A stretch of 64,000 nt of DNA from an uncultured Clostridia bacterium (GCA_948735595.1 CAPXSA010000026.1:1-64000); one strand, 5' to 3'; positions 28,445 through 38,083 are shown, counted from the stretch's first letter. The notes: a model not told the origin generated them from the sequence alone. Translations and numbers: made by a program.

Positions 28445-30257
28445 ATGAGTGAGCAAAATCAAAATCAGAAAGAAAAAGATAAGAAACTAAAAATGTATCT
28501 TCGGGATTGCTATTCTAGTATTAATAGTAATATTAGTAGGAGTATCCATTTGGTTTTTAACAACGAATAGTCAAAAAGAAAAAGACAATGAATTAGCATA
28601 CACAGAGTTAATCAAAAAAGTAGATGAAGGACAAGTAGAAAAAGTTGAGATGACAGTGGGGAGCACTTCTGTTAAAGTAAAACTAAAAGGTGACGAAGAA
28701 GGAAATGAGAAAAAGACAATTGTGCCAAACACACAAGCTTTTATTGAGTTAATTCAAGAGAAAACACTAAAAGGAAATCAAATTGAATTAGTACAAAAAA
28801 AGCAAAATCCATTAATTGGAGTCATGCAGACGTTATTCTCACTATTACCAACTATTATACTAGTAGCTTTAGTCATTGTGCTATTTAAAATGCAAGGACT
28901 AGGAGATAAGGGAAAAGTATATGATGCAGAGACAACGAAATCTAAAATAAAATTTGATGATGTTGCAGGATTAGAAGAAGAAAAAAGTGAAATGATTGAA
29001 ATTGTAGATTTCTTAAAAGAACCAAAGAGATTTACAGATATGGGAGCGAAAGTTCCAAGAGGTGTTCTTCTTTGTGGAAATCCAGGAACAGGTAAAACTT
29101 TAATTGCAAAGGCGATTGCAGGAGAGGCAAAAGTACCATTTATTTCTATGAGTGGTTCTGAATTTATTGAGATGTTTGCAGGACTTGGTGCATCTCGTGT
29201 TAGAAAATTATTTGAAAAAGCAAAAAAAGTTGCTCCATGTATTGTATTTATTGATGAAATTGATGCGATTGGTTCGAGAAGGTCTAGTGGAAGTGGAGCA
29301 GAGTCTGAAAATAACCAAACATTAAACCAGTTGTTAGTGGAAATGGATGGTTTTGATACAGAAGAAACGATTATAGTGCTTGCAGCTACAAATAGACCAG
29401 AAATGTTAGATAAAGCATTACTAAGACCAGGTAGATTTGATAGACAAATTACAATTGCACTTCCTGATATGAAGGGAAGAGAAGAGATCTTAAAAATTCA
29501 TGCAAAAGGAAAAAAGTTTGCAGAAGAAGTAAATTTAAAAGACATTGCAGGAGATACAGCAGGATTTACAGGAGCAGAACTTGCTAATATTTTAAATGAA
29601 GCGGCAATTATTGCAACTATCAAAAAGCACGAGGCAATTACACAAGATGATGTAGAAGATGCTGTGAAAAAAGTAACGGTTGGATTAGAAAGACAAAGTA
29701 GAGTAATCTCAGATAAAGATAAAAAATTAACTGCTTATCATGAAGCAGGACATGCTATTGTTAGTAGCACTTTAGAAACACAAAAAGATATTAAAGAGGT
29801 ATCTATTATTCCTCGTGGTATTGCAGGTGGGTACACTATGTACAAAACAAATGAGGATAAATACTATATTTCTAAAACAGAAATGCAAGAAAAATTAATT
29901 GCTTTACTTGGTGGGCGTGCTGCTGAGAAGGTTGCTTTAAGTGATATTTCAACTGGTGCAAGTAATGATATTGAAGTAGCTACACAAATTGCAAAAGATA
30001 TGATTACCAAATATGGAATGAGTGATAATTTAGGGCCGATTTCAGTTGATACAGAAAAAGACCCATATCAACTACAGCTATTTGGTGAGAAGTTTAGTGA
30101 TGCAATAGGTGCAGAGGTTAAGATTATGCTAGACAGCAGTTATGCAAAGGCACAAGAGATTTTAAAGAACAACATGGCAAAATTGGATAAAGTGGCTCAG
30201 GCTCTAATGGAAAAAGAAGTGATTTCAAGCGAAGAGTTTGCTGAATTAATTAAATAG
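28445..30257 (+). CDS. ftsH: ATP-dependent membrane zinc protease FtsH, read through a CGG +1 site
   Basis: FtsH extracts and degrades membrane and regulatory proteins. The ATG at 28445 begins a polar N-terminus of 19 residues. The zero frame then reads CTT CGG GAT and soon stops. Skipping C gives GIAILVLIVILVGVSIWFL, the required first membrane helix, and the frame runs on to the end: second helix, Walker A GNPGTGKT, Walker B IVFIDEID, SRH region ATNRPEMLDKALLRPGRFD, and zinc motif HEAGHAIV. Total 603 residues, normal. No internal start could give the first helix. Confidence 0.9.
28502..28504 (+). other. In-frame CGG, +1 shift site (CGGG) in ftsH
   Basis: CTT CGG GAT is the zero frame. Read as CTT C-GGG ATT GCT it opens the first membrane helix at Gly20. 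Confidence 0.8.
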
Positions 30258-30262
30258 AATAT

Positions 30263-30305
30263 AAAAAAGATAGGTAAAATCAAGAAGATTTTATCTATCT
30301 TTTTT
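30263..30305. terminator. Bidirectional terminator between ftsH and a convergent regulator
   Basis: AAAAAAGATAGGTAAAATC pairs with GATTTTATCTATCTTTTTT. It serves ftsH on the plus strand and the HTH gene on the minus strand. Confidence 0.85.
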
Positions 30306-30536
30306 GCTATTTGGAATATATTCAATAATATTTTCTATAGAGCAATGGAAGTAATCACACAATCTTGCCATAACAAAAATATCAAATCTGACTAGTTCAC
30401 CAGACATCATTCTTTTTAATACTTTAAAATCTGTATTAGTATCACGCATTAATTTATTGATGCTGACCTTTTTTTCTTTTAAAATGTCATCTAGCTTAAA
30501 GAGATAGTGACCATTTTCCATTTCTAACTTAATCAT
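30291..30536 (-). CDS. Small XRE-type helix-turn-helix regulator
   Basis: 81 residues. A Cro/CI-like HTH: FKLDDILKEKKVSINKLMRD (helices 1-2), TDFKVLKRMMSGE (recognition helix region) and VMARLCDYFHCSIENIIEYIP, the common ending of YozG-like small regulators. Binds DNA; target unknown. It faces the pilin-like gene across 117 bases of intergenic DNA, which may contain its target site. Ribosome site AGGAGAAAA. Confidence 0.85.
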   Translation of the reverse strand: MIKLEMENGHYLFKLDDILKEKKVSINKLMRDTNTDFKVLKRMMSGELVRFDIFVMARLCDYFHCSIENIIEYIPNSKKDR

Positions 30537-30653
30537 ATCTTTTCTCCTATAATTAATAAAATAAATTATATATTTTCACATGGCTACTTGACTACTGGCT
30601 ATATAACCAGTATAATATTGATTGAGAAATTCAAAAGAGAAAGGAAATAAAGT

Positions 30654-32333
30654 ATGAAAAGAGCAATAAATGAGAAAAAAGAAAAACTAAAACAACCGAA
30701 CTTAGACAAAACAACAAATCGGTATCACATTAGTAGCTTTAGTCGTTACAGTTATAGTTTTATTAATATTAGTAGGGATTACTATTAATTATGTTCTAGG
30801 AGATAATAGTATATTCCAAAAAACAACAGAAGCAAAATTGAAAACAGAGATAGCAAAAGCTAGAGAAAAGATAGAAGTTGTATTAAGTGGTGCAAAAATA
30901 GAGAAACATACCAATAGTAAATATAATGAAAATGAATATTTAGACGAATATATTACTAGCCAAATAAAAGAAGTAGCAGTTATTGATGATATAGCGATTG
31001 TAGATGGATATACATTTGAATTAGACAGAAGTGTACCAAAAATAGGAGAATATATAGGAAAGAAAGAGGAGTTAATATTTCCAAAAGTGAGTATAAGTGG
31101 ACTAGAATATGAAGTGGATTACAGAACAGCAAAATTTACAATAACAGCCAAAGAAGAAAATAATGGGATTTCTAAAATAGAAATTATACAGTGTGGACAA
31201 GTAGTAGACAGTTTTACATATGAAAATGTTAAAACGGAAATAACAAGGGAATATATAGTAAAACAAAATGGGACATATACAATCAAGGTATATTCAAAAC
31301 TAAAAGGAATAGCCAAAGTAGAAGTAAAAGAGTTGGTAATGGCAGTAGAATACAGTCCAAATGGAAATGAAGAATATAAAAAAGAACATTTTAGTAAAGT
31401 AATAGTAAAAGAAGACAGTGATAGAGTAAAATCTATAAAATATCAGTGGACTGATAGTCTGACGGAACCGAGAGAAAATACATTTATAGAGAGTTGTAGC
31501 AATAATAGTATAATAACAGGAAGAGAAATGACAGGAACCTATTATTTATGGACATTGTTAGAAACAGAAAGTGGCAAGAAAAATATATGTCGAAGTGAAG
31601 GATTTAATTTTGATAATGAAGGACCAAATATAATCTCTTTTAATTTTGAAAAATTTTCGGTTGATGGAATAAGTATGAGTGCAACAGCACAAGATATGAG
31701 TTTAGGAATAGTTAGATTTGAATTTTATATAGATGATGTATTAATGGATACAGAGATATGTGAAAAGACAACACAAATAGTGACAAGAGATAAAACAATA
31801 ACAGGTTTAAACGTTGGAAATCACCAATGTAAGGTAGTTGTATATGATTTAGCGGGAAATGCTAGACAAATGATTAAACAAGGAACTACAAAGCTTTATA
31901 CTTGGGAAAAATATAGTATAGAAGTTGAACATGACTATAAAATACGGATCTTGGGATTATAGTAGTATGGAGTGGTATAATCGGTGCAGCAGGAGCTAAA
32001 GAAGTTTATAAATCGGTTGAAATAGAAAAATCAACAGGAAAGATTAAAGGGATTGGTGAGTTTACATTTACAAAGGATAATGGATATATAGGCTTAACTT
32101 ATTATGCGTATTTTGCCAAAGAGTGGAAAAAATGTGTATTGAATAAAAAAACTGAGAATTCAGATGGAAGTATTGCAGGTTGGGACATAAAACGTTACAA
32201 TCCTAAAGTTATTGATGAACCAATAGAAACAAAAGGAACAAAAATAGGAGTAGTTCAAAGTATATTAGTAGATGAGTTTCCAAACGATGGAAAAAAAGGT
32301 GGCTATTATTATATAAAAATAGAACCTCAATAA
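30654..32333 (+). CDS. Pilin-like secreted protein with prepilin motif, read through three CGG +1 sites
   Basis: The ATG at 30654 follows AGAAAGGAAAT. Residues 1-22 are polar; then the zero frame meets CGG (30720). Skipping C gives Gly-Ile-Thr-Leu followed by VALVVTVIVLLILVGITI, the prepilin cleavage and helix motif common in Clostridia. A long extracellular part follows with two Ig-like beta segments (WTDSLTEPRENTF, DGISMSATAQDMSLGIVRFEFYID). At 31945 and again at 31982 the zero frame stops within 6 codons, but skipping each C continues with GSWDYSSMEWYN and GAAGAKEVYKS and a coherent end KGGYYYIKIEPQ. With three shifts the frame returns to the start frame, giving 558 residues. Function: surface or pseudopilus protein, inferred. 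Confidence 0.75.
30720..30722 (+). other. In-frame CGG, +1 shift site (CGGT) at the prepilin glycine
   Basis: AAT CGG TAT is the zero frame. Read as AAT C-GGT ATC ACA it supplies the -1 Gly of the prepilin cleavage motif. Confidence 0.8.
31945..31947 (+). other. In-frame CGG, second +1 shift site (CGGA) in the pilin-like gene
   Basis: ATA CGG ATC TTG GGA TTA TAG is the zero frame. Read as ATA C-GGA TCT TGG it continues the coding frame. Confidence 0.7.
31982..31984 (+). other. In-frame CGG, third +1 shift site (CGGT) in the pilin-like gene
   Basis: AAT CGG TGC AGC AGG AGC TAA is the frame entered by the second shift. Read as AAT C-GGT GCA GCA GGA it joins the last 350 bases of coding sequence. 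Confidence 0.7.
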
Positions 32334-32351
32334 TTATTGCCATAATTGCAA

Positions 32352-33209
32352 TCAACTTTTTGATATTAAGATACTTTTTCCATTCAAATAACTTAAGATT
32401 CCACTCTCATTTTTAAAATGGAAAGTAAGAGAACAACTTGTTAATTGTTGAACTTTAAAGCCAAACTTTTTGTTAATTTCATTATTCCCATATTTGCCAT
32501 CACCTAAAATAGGATGACCAATATGGGCTAAATGAGCACGAATTTGATGTGTTTTACCAGTATGCAAGATAACATCTAAGATACTGGTATTTTCTTTTTT
32601 ATTCTCTTCTACAACTTGATAAGAAGTCATAATTTTTTCATACCCCTTTTTAGGAGTATCAGAAATATATACCAAAGATTTTTTCGCATCTTTAAATAAA
32701 TAAGCTGTTAAAGTAGCTTGCTTTTTAGTAGGAATACCAACTACTTTGGCTTTGTAATGCTTCTCTATTTCATGTTTTTTAAACTTATCTAATAAAATGC
32801 TCAAAGAAATTTCATCTTTGGCAAATAAAACTAGACCAGTCGTATTTCTATCTAAACGATGGCAAGGCTTTATAAAACTATATGATTTCTCAAGTAAAGT
32901 AGTTAGAGAATTTTCACCAGTTACTTCAATCCTAGAAGGTTTATTTACAACACAAATATGTTCATCTTCATAGATGATATCTATTTCAATATGAGAACTT
33001 GTTTCTAATAAATCATCAGAAATAAATACTTTTATTTGGTCTCCTGTATGTACAACAACATTCTCATTTATTCGTATGTCATTCACACGAATATCTTTTT
33101 TACGAAGTGCTTTGTATAGCACATTTAGGCTTAGGCCATCAAAAGTATCTAATAATAAACTATTTAATTTCTTCCCATTATATTTATCATCTACAATTAA
33201 TTCTTTCAT
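32352..33209 (-). CDS. RluA-family 23S rRNA pseudouridine synthase
   Basis: About 285 residues from ATG 33209. An S4 domain at the N-terminus (VNDIRINENVVVHTGDQIKVF) is followed by the catalytic domain with HRLDRNTTGLVLFAKD, which carries the catalytic Asp, and HTGKTHQIRAHLAHIGHPILGD. The family isomerises uridine in rRNA or tRNA; the exact target cannot be told. An in-frame upstream ATG at 33287 exists, but a promoter (TTGACA-N18-TATACT) lies between, placing the expected RNA start at or next to the ATG at 33209 with no ribosome site, so the mRNA may be leaderless. Confidence 0.85.
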   Translation of the reverse strand: MKELIVDDKYNGKKLNSLLLDTFDGLSLNVLYKALRKKDIRVNDIRINENVVVHTGDQIKVFISDDLLETSSHIEIDIIYEDEHICVVNKPSRIEVTGENSLTTLLEKSYSFIKPCHRLDRNTTGLVLFAKDEISLSILLDKFKKHEIEKHYKAKVVGIPTKKQATLTAYLFKDAKKSLVYISDTPKKGYEKIMTSYQVVEENKKENTSILDVILHTGKTHQIRAHLAHIGHPILGDGKYGNNEINKKFGFKVQQLTSCSLTFHFKNESGILSYLNGKSILISKS

Positions 33210-33215
33210 AGCCAT

Positions 33216-33245
33216 AGTATACAACATTTTTGGGTATGATGTCAA
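33216..33245 (-). promoter_or_regulatory. Promoter abutting the pseudouridine synthase start codon
   Basis: TTGACA (33245-33240), 18-base spacer, TATACT (33221-33216) on the minus strand. ATG codons follow at 33215 and 33209; RNA synthesis starting seven bases after the -10 would begin at the second ATG. Confidence 0.55.
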
Positions 33246-33323
33246 AATATCTTCGGTAAAAGCTATGAAAAGAATTGCATAAATCAACAGTTTTATGTTA
33301 AAATAAAAAAGGAGGACAAAAAA

Positions 33324-33650
33324 TTGGATAAAGATTTACTAAATATTGAAATTATAAAAGAATACGTATCAAAAAGAAAAATAGATTGGACGAAACATTG
33401 CTTAAATCGATTAAATCAAAGGAATATACAAATATCTGATGTAAAAAATGCAGTCAATAATGGAAGAATAATAGAATACTACTATGACGATTATCCATAT
33501 CCAAGTTGCCTAATACTAGGATATAGCATAAATAATGAGATATTACATATAGTATGTGGAGTTAGTGAAGGTATAGTTCACATGATAACAGCATATTATC
33601 CAGACACTAAAAGATGGGAAGAAGATATGAAAACAAGGAGGGAAGAATGA
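33324..33650 (+). CDS. DUF4258 protein, probable toxin of a toxin-antitoxin pair
   Basis: 108 residues from TTG after AAAGGAGG. It contains WTKHCLNRLNQRNIQISDVKNAVNNGRIIEYY and a beta-rich end (LILGYSINNEILHIVCG...HMITAYYPDTKRWEED), the DUF4258 pattern, related to RelE/MqsR-like mRNA interferase folds. The stop overlaps the start of a MqsA-like zinc-finger gene, a known pairing in toxin-antitoxin loci. Activity inferred from this pairing. Confidence 0.8.
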   Translation: MDKDLLNIEIIKEYVSKRKIDWTKHCLNRLNQRNIQISDVKNAVNNGRIIEYYYDDYPYPSCLILGYSINNEILHIVCGVSEGIVHMITAYYPDTKRWEEDMKTRREE

Positions 33651-33880
33651 TGAATTGTTTTATGTGTAAAGGAAACTTAGAGAAAAAGAAAGTAAATTAT
33701 GTAGTGGACTTGGAAAATACAATTATTATTATTAAGGGTGTTCCAGCAAAAGTATGTACTCAATGTGGAGAGCAATACTTTGATGATGAAACAGCAGAAA
33801 ATATTGAGAAGATTGTAAATCAGTTAAAACAATTAGCTACAGAAGTAACAATTGTAAATTATGAAGGAAAAGTTGCTTAA
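33647..33880 (+). CDS. MqsA/YgiT-type zinc-finger antitoxin
   Basis: 77 residues. CFMCKGNLEKKKVNY and KVCTQCGEQYFDDE supply two CxxC zinc pairs, followed by a helix (ETAENIEKIVNQLKQLA) and a short basic end. This is the YgiT-type zinc-finger domain that accompanies DUF4258 toxins. There is no C-terminal HTH of the full MqsA, so it probably neutralises by direct binding. Start chosen at ATG 33647 after AAGGAGG; ATG 33650 is equivalent. Confidence 0.8.
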   Translation: MMNCFMCKGNLEKKKVNYVVDLENTIIIIKGVPAKVCTQCGEQYFDDETAENIEKIVNQLKQLATEVTIVNYEGKVA

Positions 33881-33895
33881 TATGAATTTTATAGA

Positions 33896-33927
33896 AGAGA
33901 CTAGAATTTTATTTCTAGTCTTTTTTA
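33896..33927 (+). terminator. Intrinsic terminator after the toxin-antitoxin pair
   Basis: AGACTAGAA pairs with TTCTAGTCT, followed by TTTTTT. Confidence 0.8.
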
Positions 33928-33940
33928 TATTCTAGGAAAC

Positions 33941-34050
33941 TACACCAAATCGTTTTAACGATTTGTGTAAGTGACGTAGAAGATAATTATTGCGATTGTT
34001 ACAACTTCTTAATGCTTTAGCATTTAGAAGTTGTTAATATCGCTTTTTTG
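33941..34050 (+). other. Two consecutive hairpins, the second ending in a T-run
   Basis: The first hairpin is CAAATCG-TTTTAA-CGATTTG (about 33946-33965). The second pairs GCGAT...CAACTTCT...TGC with GCA...AGAAGTTG...ATCGC (about 33992-34043) and runs into TTTTTT. This could be a small RNA, or a leader with a terminator in front of the gene at 34124. No clear promoter is seen between the previous terminator and the first hairpin. Confidence 0.45.
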
Positions 34051-34123
34051 CATGTTCATTTATTTGTCAAAGTCACCAAAAAAATCAAAGCGCATAAAAT
34101 ACCAAAGAAAGGAAGAAAAAACA

Positions 34124-34477
34124 ATGGAATTTTTGTGGAATGGCATTTTATGGGTATTAGCCTTATATGGCTTATTTGAAATGATAAAAACAATTATTTA
34201 TACATATACTTATACCAATTTAAAACCAGATGGCATTTATGTCATTGTGGCTGCGAAAAATCAAGAAAAGAAAATTGAGGGTTTCCTTCGTTCATTTCTA
34301 TTTCGCTTAATTTATGGAAAAGAAGAAAATGTGAAAGATGTGATTGTGGTAGACTTGAACTCAACAGATGAAACAAAAGAAATATTAGAAAAATTAGGAG
34401 ATGATTATGATAATATTAAAGTTTCCAATTGGAGAGATTGCAAAGAAATTTTAGATAGCGTAGATGGAGTGAAATAA
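34124..34477 (+). CDS. Small membrane-anchored glycosyltransferase-like fragment protein
   Basis: 117 residues from the ATG at 34124, preceded by GAAAGGAAG. One N-terminal membrane helix (LWNGILWVLALYGLFEMI) is followed by IYVIVAAKNQEKKIEGFLRSF and KDVIVVDLNSTDETKEILEKL, which look like the first two strands of a GT-A (family 2) glycosyltransferase, including a D-x-N-S-x-D-x-T motif. The catalytic half is absent, so enzymatic activity is unlikely. No frame break is visible. It precedes recD2. Confidence 0.6.
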   Translation: MEFLWNGILWVLALYGLFEMIKTIIYTYTYTNLKPDGIYVIVAAKNQEKKIEGFLRSFLFRLIYGKEENVKDVIVVDLNSTDETKEILEKLGDDYDNIKVSNWRDCKEILDSVDGVK

Positions 34478-34556
34478 ATTTCTAATGAATTATCTTGAAA
34501 AAATAGCAAAATAAAGGTAGAATAGAGGAAGCATTAAGAGAAAAAGAGGAAATGTT

Positions 34557-36777
34557 TTGGAAATATTAGGCGAAATTAAAGAGATTATTTATCGTAGTGA
34601 ATTAAATAGTTATACTATAGCTGCTTTTGAAACAGAGGAGGAGGAGACTACTGTTGTAGGTTATCTTCCTTTTATCAACAAAGGAGATACTATCAAGGCA
34701 ACTGGGAATTTTGTAGAGCACCCTGAATATGGTATGCAATTTAAAATTGAAACTTTTGAAAAAACAATGCCTGAGTCTTTAGAAGGGTTAGAAAGATATT
34801 TGTCGAGTGGCAAATTAAAAGGAATAGGACCTGCCACTGCCCAGAAAATGATTAAAGAGTTTGGCAAAGAAGTTGTCCATATTTTAAGATTTGAGCCGGA
34901 AAAATTAGTGTGTATCAAAGGAATTACTAAAGAAAAAGCAATAGAGGCATCAGAAAGTTTTAATGAAAATTGGGAAATATGGCGTATTGTAGAATACTTG
35001 CAAAAATATGGAATAGGTCCAAAAAGTGCAGAGAAAGTATTTAAAAGTTTAGGAGCAAATACCATTGACTTAATTGAGGAAAATCCATATTTATTAGTAG
35101 ACTTAGTGCAAAAAGCAGACTTTAGGCAAATTGACCAAATTGCACTCAAATTAGGACTAGACCAAGAGAGTGGTCAAAGGGTGAGAAGTGGAATTAAATA
35201 CGCCTTGAAAGTCGCTAACAATAATGGACATTGTTGTGTTATTTATCAAAATTTATTACAGTTTGCGTGCGAATTATTAGGTGTTTCAGAAGAAATCATT
35301 GAAGAAAGCCTCATTAATTTAAAAGCACTAAAAGAAATAGTTATTGAAGATAGAGAAACACAGGAATGGATATATTTAACCAACTATTATTTAGCAGAAA
35401 AAAATGTAGCAGAAACTCTCATTGCATTAGATGAATATAAAAATGTAAAAGCCATTAGTGGCTTTGAAAAGAAACTGAATAAAATAGAGAAAAATGCAGA
35501 AAAGGAATTATCAGAAAAGCAAAAGGAAGCAGTACAAGCAATTCAAGAACATAATGTTTGCGTTATTACAGGAGGACCGGGTACAGGTAAAACAACGATT
35601 ATTAAAACAGTAATTGAGTTGTATAAGCAAGAAGGATTAAAGGTAGTTCTATGTGCGCCAACAGGAAGAGCGGCTAAAAGAATGACAGAAGCAACAGGAG
35701 AAGATGCAAAGACTTTACATAGGTTATTAGAAATTGGAAAAATGGATACAGACCAAATGCAATCTATGGATCCGAATGTAGAAGTAGCACCATTAGATGC
35801 AGATATTGTTATTGTAGATGAAGTGTCTATGGTGGATATCTTTTTGATGAATTATTTAGTACAAGCTATTTACAAAGGAACAAAGCTAGTATTAGTAGGA
35901 GATAGCAATCAGCTTCCTTCAGTTGGACCGGGAAATGTATTGAAAGATATTGTTAACTCAGAGCAAATCACAGTCATTACATTAAATAAGATTTTTAGAC
36001 AAGCAGCTAAAAGTAAAATCATCATTAATAGCCATAAAGTAAATGAAGGTAATAGCTTTTTGACAGCTGAAAAGAATAAAGAATTATTAGATGACTTTTT
36101 CTTTATAGCCGAAAAGAGTCAAGAAAAGGTGCTAGAAAATGTAATTTCTTTAAGTAATGGTAGATTACAAAAATATGGAAACTATGATTTTTTTAATAAC
36201 ATTCAAGTTATCAGTCCTACCAAAAAAGGAACTTTAGGAACCAAAGAATTGAATAAATATTTACAAGGAGCCATTAATCCGCCAGATGAAAAGAAGAAAG
36301 AACGTAAGTGGATGGATAGTACTTTTAGAGAAGGTGATAGAATCATGCAAATCAAAAATAACTATGATATCTATTGGGAAAAGCATGAGCCGAACTTAGA
36401 AATGGGAAAAGGTGTGTTTAATGGGGAATATGGAACCATTAGCAATATTGATGAAAATGAGAAAAGAGTAAAAATTAAATTTGATGATGATAAAATTGTA
36501 TGGTATGCTTTTGAAGAATTAGAACAAATAGAACATGCTTATGCTATTACCGTGCATAAAGCACAACGGAAGCGAATTCGATGTAGTCATTATGCCAATT
36601 ATACAGGCAGCACCAGTTTTGTTGACTAGAACTTTATTATATACTGCTATGACTAGAGCGAAGAAGCTTTTAATTTTAGTAGGAAATCCAAATGTAGTAG
36701 AGTTTATGATACAAAATGCGGATAGCAAAAAGAGAAATACAGGCTTAGAGTTTAAATTAAAGACTTTAACACAGTAA
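34557..36777 (+). CDS. recD2: RecD2-type DNA helicase, read through a CGG +1 site
   Basis: RecD2 is a 5'-3' superfamily 1 helicase. The TTG start follows GAGGAA. The N-terminal OB and helix-hairpin-helix region (GIGPATAQKMIKEFG) is followed by Walker A TGGPGTGKTT, Walker B IVDEVSMVD, GDSNQLPSVGPG and the C-terminal motif V. At 36567 the zero frame reads CAA CGG AAG and stops 20 codons later. Skipping C gives HKAQGSEFD, the conserved motif in this helicase family, and then LLYTAMTRAKKLLILVGN. Total 739 residues, normal for RecD2. The terminal motifs are needed for ATP hydrolysis, so the shift is required for function. Confidence 0.9.
36567..36569 (+). other. In-frame CGG, +1 shift site (CGGA) in recD2
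   Basis: CAA CGG AAG is the zero frame. Read as CAA C-GGA AGC GAA TTC it restores Gly671 of HKAQGSEFD. Confidence 0.85.
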
Positions 36778-36894
36778 AACAAAATGTGATAAAATTTCCT
36801 GCATAGTATTGACTTATATGTAAATGTGAATTAAAATGAGATATAGAGGAAGAAAATAACGAAAGGGGAATTATATAAGGAAAGGAGAGAAACT

Positions 36895-37350
36895 GTGGAA
36901 CAAGAAATGTTATTGAAAATTTTAAAACTAACAGAAGAAACGAATGCAACTGTAAAGGTATTACAAAAAGATGTAGTGGAGTTGAAAGATAGAGTAACAG
37001 TGCTAGAAGAAAGAATGTCAGCATTAGAGCAAAGGATGGATAAGCTAGAGGAAAGGATGACAGTTTTAGAACAAAAGGTAGCACAATTAGAGCAAGATGT
37101 AGCCACTTTGAAAAGAGATGTAGCAGAACTAAAATATGATATAGCATATATGAAAGTAGATATGGCAGAAATGAAGCAGAAAATGGTAGTAATGGAAGAT
37201 AGACTTTTATTACTAGACAGAAAAGTAGAAAAAGTAGATGCTAAGATAGATAGAGATGCTGCAGATGCATCATTACATGACAGAATTCTTTTCAAAAACT
37301 TAGAAACAGTTATGAAAACTTTGAACTTGAAAATGACACTAGACATATAA
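36895..37350 (+). CDS. Heptad-repeat coiled-coil protein
   Basis: 151 residues from GTG after AAAGGAGAG. About residues 20-125 form one continuous coiled coil made of seven-residue units such as VLEERMS, ALEQRMD, KLEERMT, VLEQKVA and QLEQDVA. The end (DASLHDRILFKNLETVMKTLNLK) is amphipathic. No membrane segment. Such proteins occur in phage-derived and mobile regions, but nothing here proves that origin. Function unknown. Confidence 0.7.
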   Translation: MEQEMLLKILKLTEETNATVKVLQKDVVELKDRVTVLEERMSALEQRMDKLEERMTVLEQKVAQLEQDVATLKRDVAELKYDIAYMKVDMAEMKQKMVVMEDRLLLLDRKVEKVDAKIDRDAADASLHDRILFKNLETVMKTLNLKMTLDI

Positions 37351-37392
37351 AATGAAATCGGGGACGCGTAAATCTAAAAAGGAGGGGCGAAA

Positions 37393-38079
37393 ATGAACCT
37401 TTTAGCAACTGTCCTCGATTATATTTTTCCACCAACTTGTGGTTTTTGTAACAAAATAGGGGAAGGTTATTTGTGCCAAGATTGCAAACAAAAAATAACC
37501 AATTCTAATTTTTATTTCAATCAGTTAGACTTTTATCAAAATAAAGATACTTTCATAGATGAACATTTCTATCTATTTTCCTATGAGGAACCAATCCGAA
37601 GAAAAATTTTACAGTATAAATTTGAAGATAAAGCATATTTGGCAAATACCATTTATGAATTTTTTATGAATAATGAAAAATTGTATAGATTTTTAAAAAA
37701 GTATGATATAATGATTCCGATACCAATATCTTCTTCTAGAAAAAGAGAAAGAGGATATAATCAAAGTGAATTACTTGCTAGAAAAGTTAGCAAAATGGCA
37801 GGTATTCCAATAGAAATGCAAGAGTTAAAAAAGGAAAAACATAATCAGCCACAAAGTAGTTTAAATAAAGAGCAAAGAAGAGAAAATGTAAAAAATGTAT
37901 ATAAAGTACAAAATGAACTTAAAATACAAAATAAGGAAATACTACTTTTGGATGATATTTATACAACAGGCTCAACAGCAAATGAATGTGCAAGAATGTT
38001 TAAACAAGCAGGTTGCCAAACAGTAGGAATTTTAACAATTGCAAGTGACTTAGAGAAATATCAAAAGAGAAAGGAATAG
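37393..38079 (+). CDS. comF: ComF-family phosphoribosyltransferase-like protein
   Basis: 228 residues. The N-terminus has a zinc finger (CGFCNKIGEGYLCQDCKQKI). The C-terminal phosphoribosyltransferase domain shows PIPISSSRKRERGYNQSELLA and the PRPP motif LLLDDIYTTGSTANEC. In naturally competent bacteria ComF helps bring single-stranded DNA into the cell; other com genes are not in this window. Ribosome site AAGGAGGGG. Four bases separate it from the KAP-like gene. Confidence 0.88.
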   Translation: MNLLATVLDYIFPPTCGFCNKIGEGYLCQDCKQKITNSNFYFNQLDFYQNKDTFIDEHFYLFSYEEPIRRKILQYKFEDKAYLANTIYEFFMNNEKLYRFLKKYDIMIPIPISSSRKRERGYNQSELLARKVSKMAGIPIEMQELKKEKHNQPQSSLNKEQRRENVKNVYKVQNELKIQNKEILLLDDIYTTGSTANECARMFKQAGCQTVGILTIASDLEKYQKRKE

Positions 38080-38083
38080 GAAA

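Noticed and set aside
36752..37346. Minus-strand ORFs opposite the coiled-coil gene
   Set aside because: They are mirror translations of the heptad repeats (runs of Leu, Ser, Phe) with no coding signals; the plus-strand gene has a strong ribosome site.
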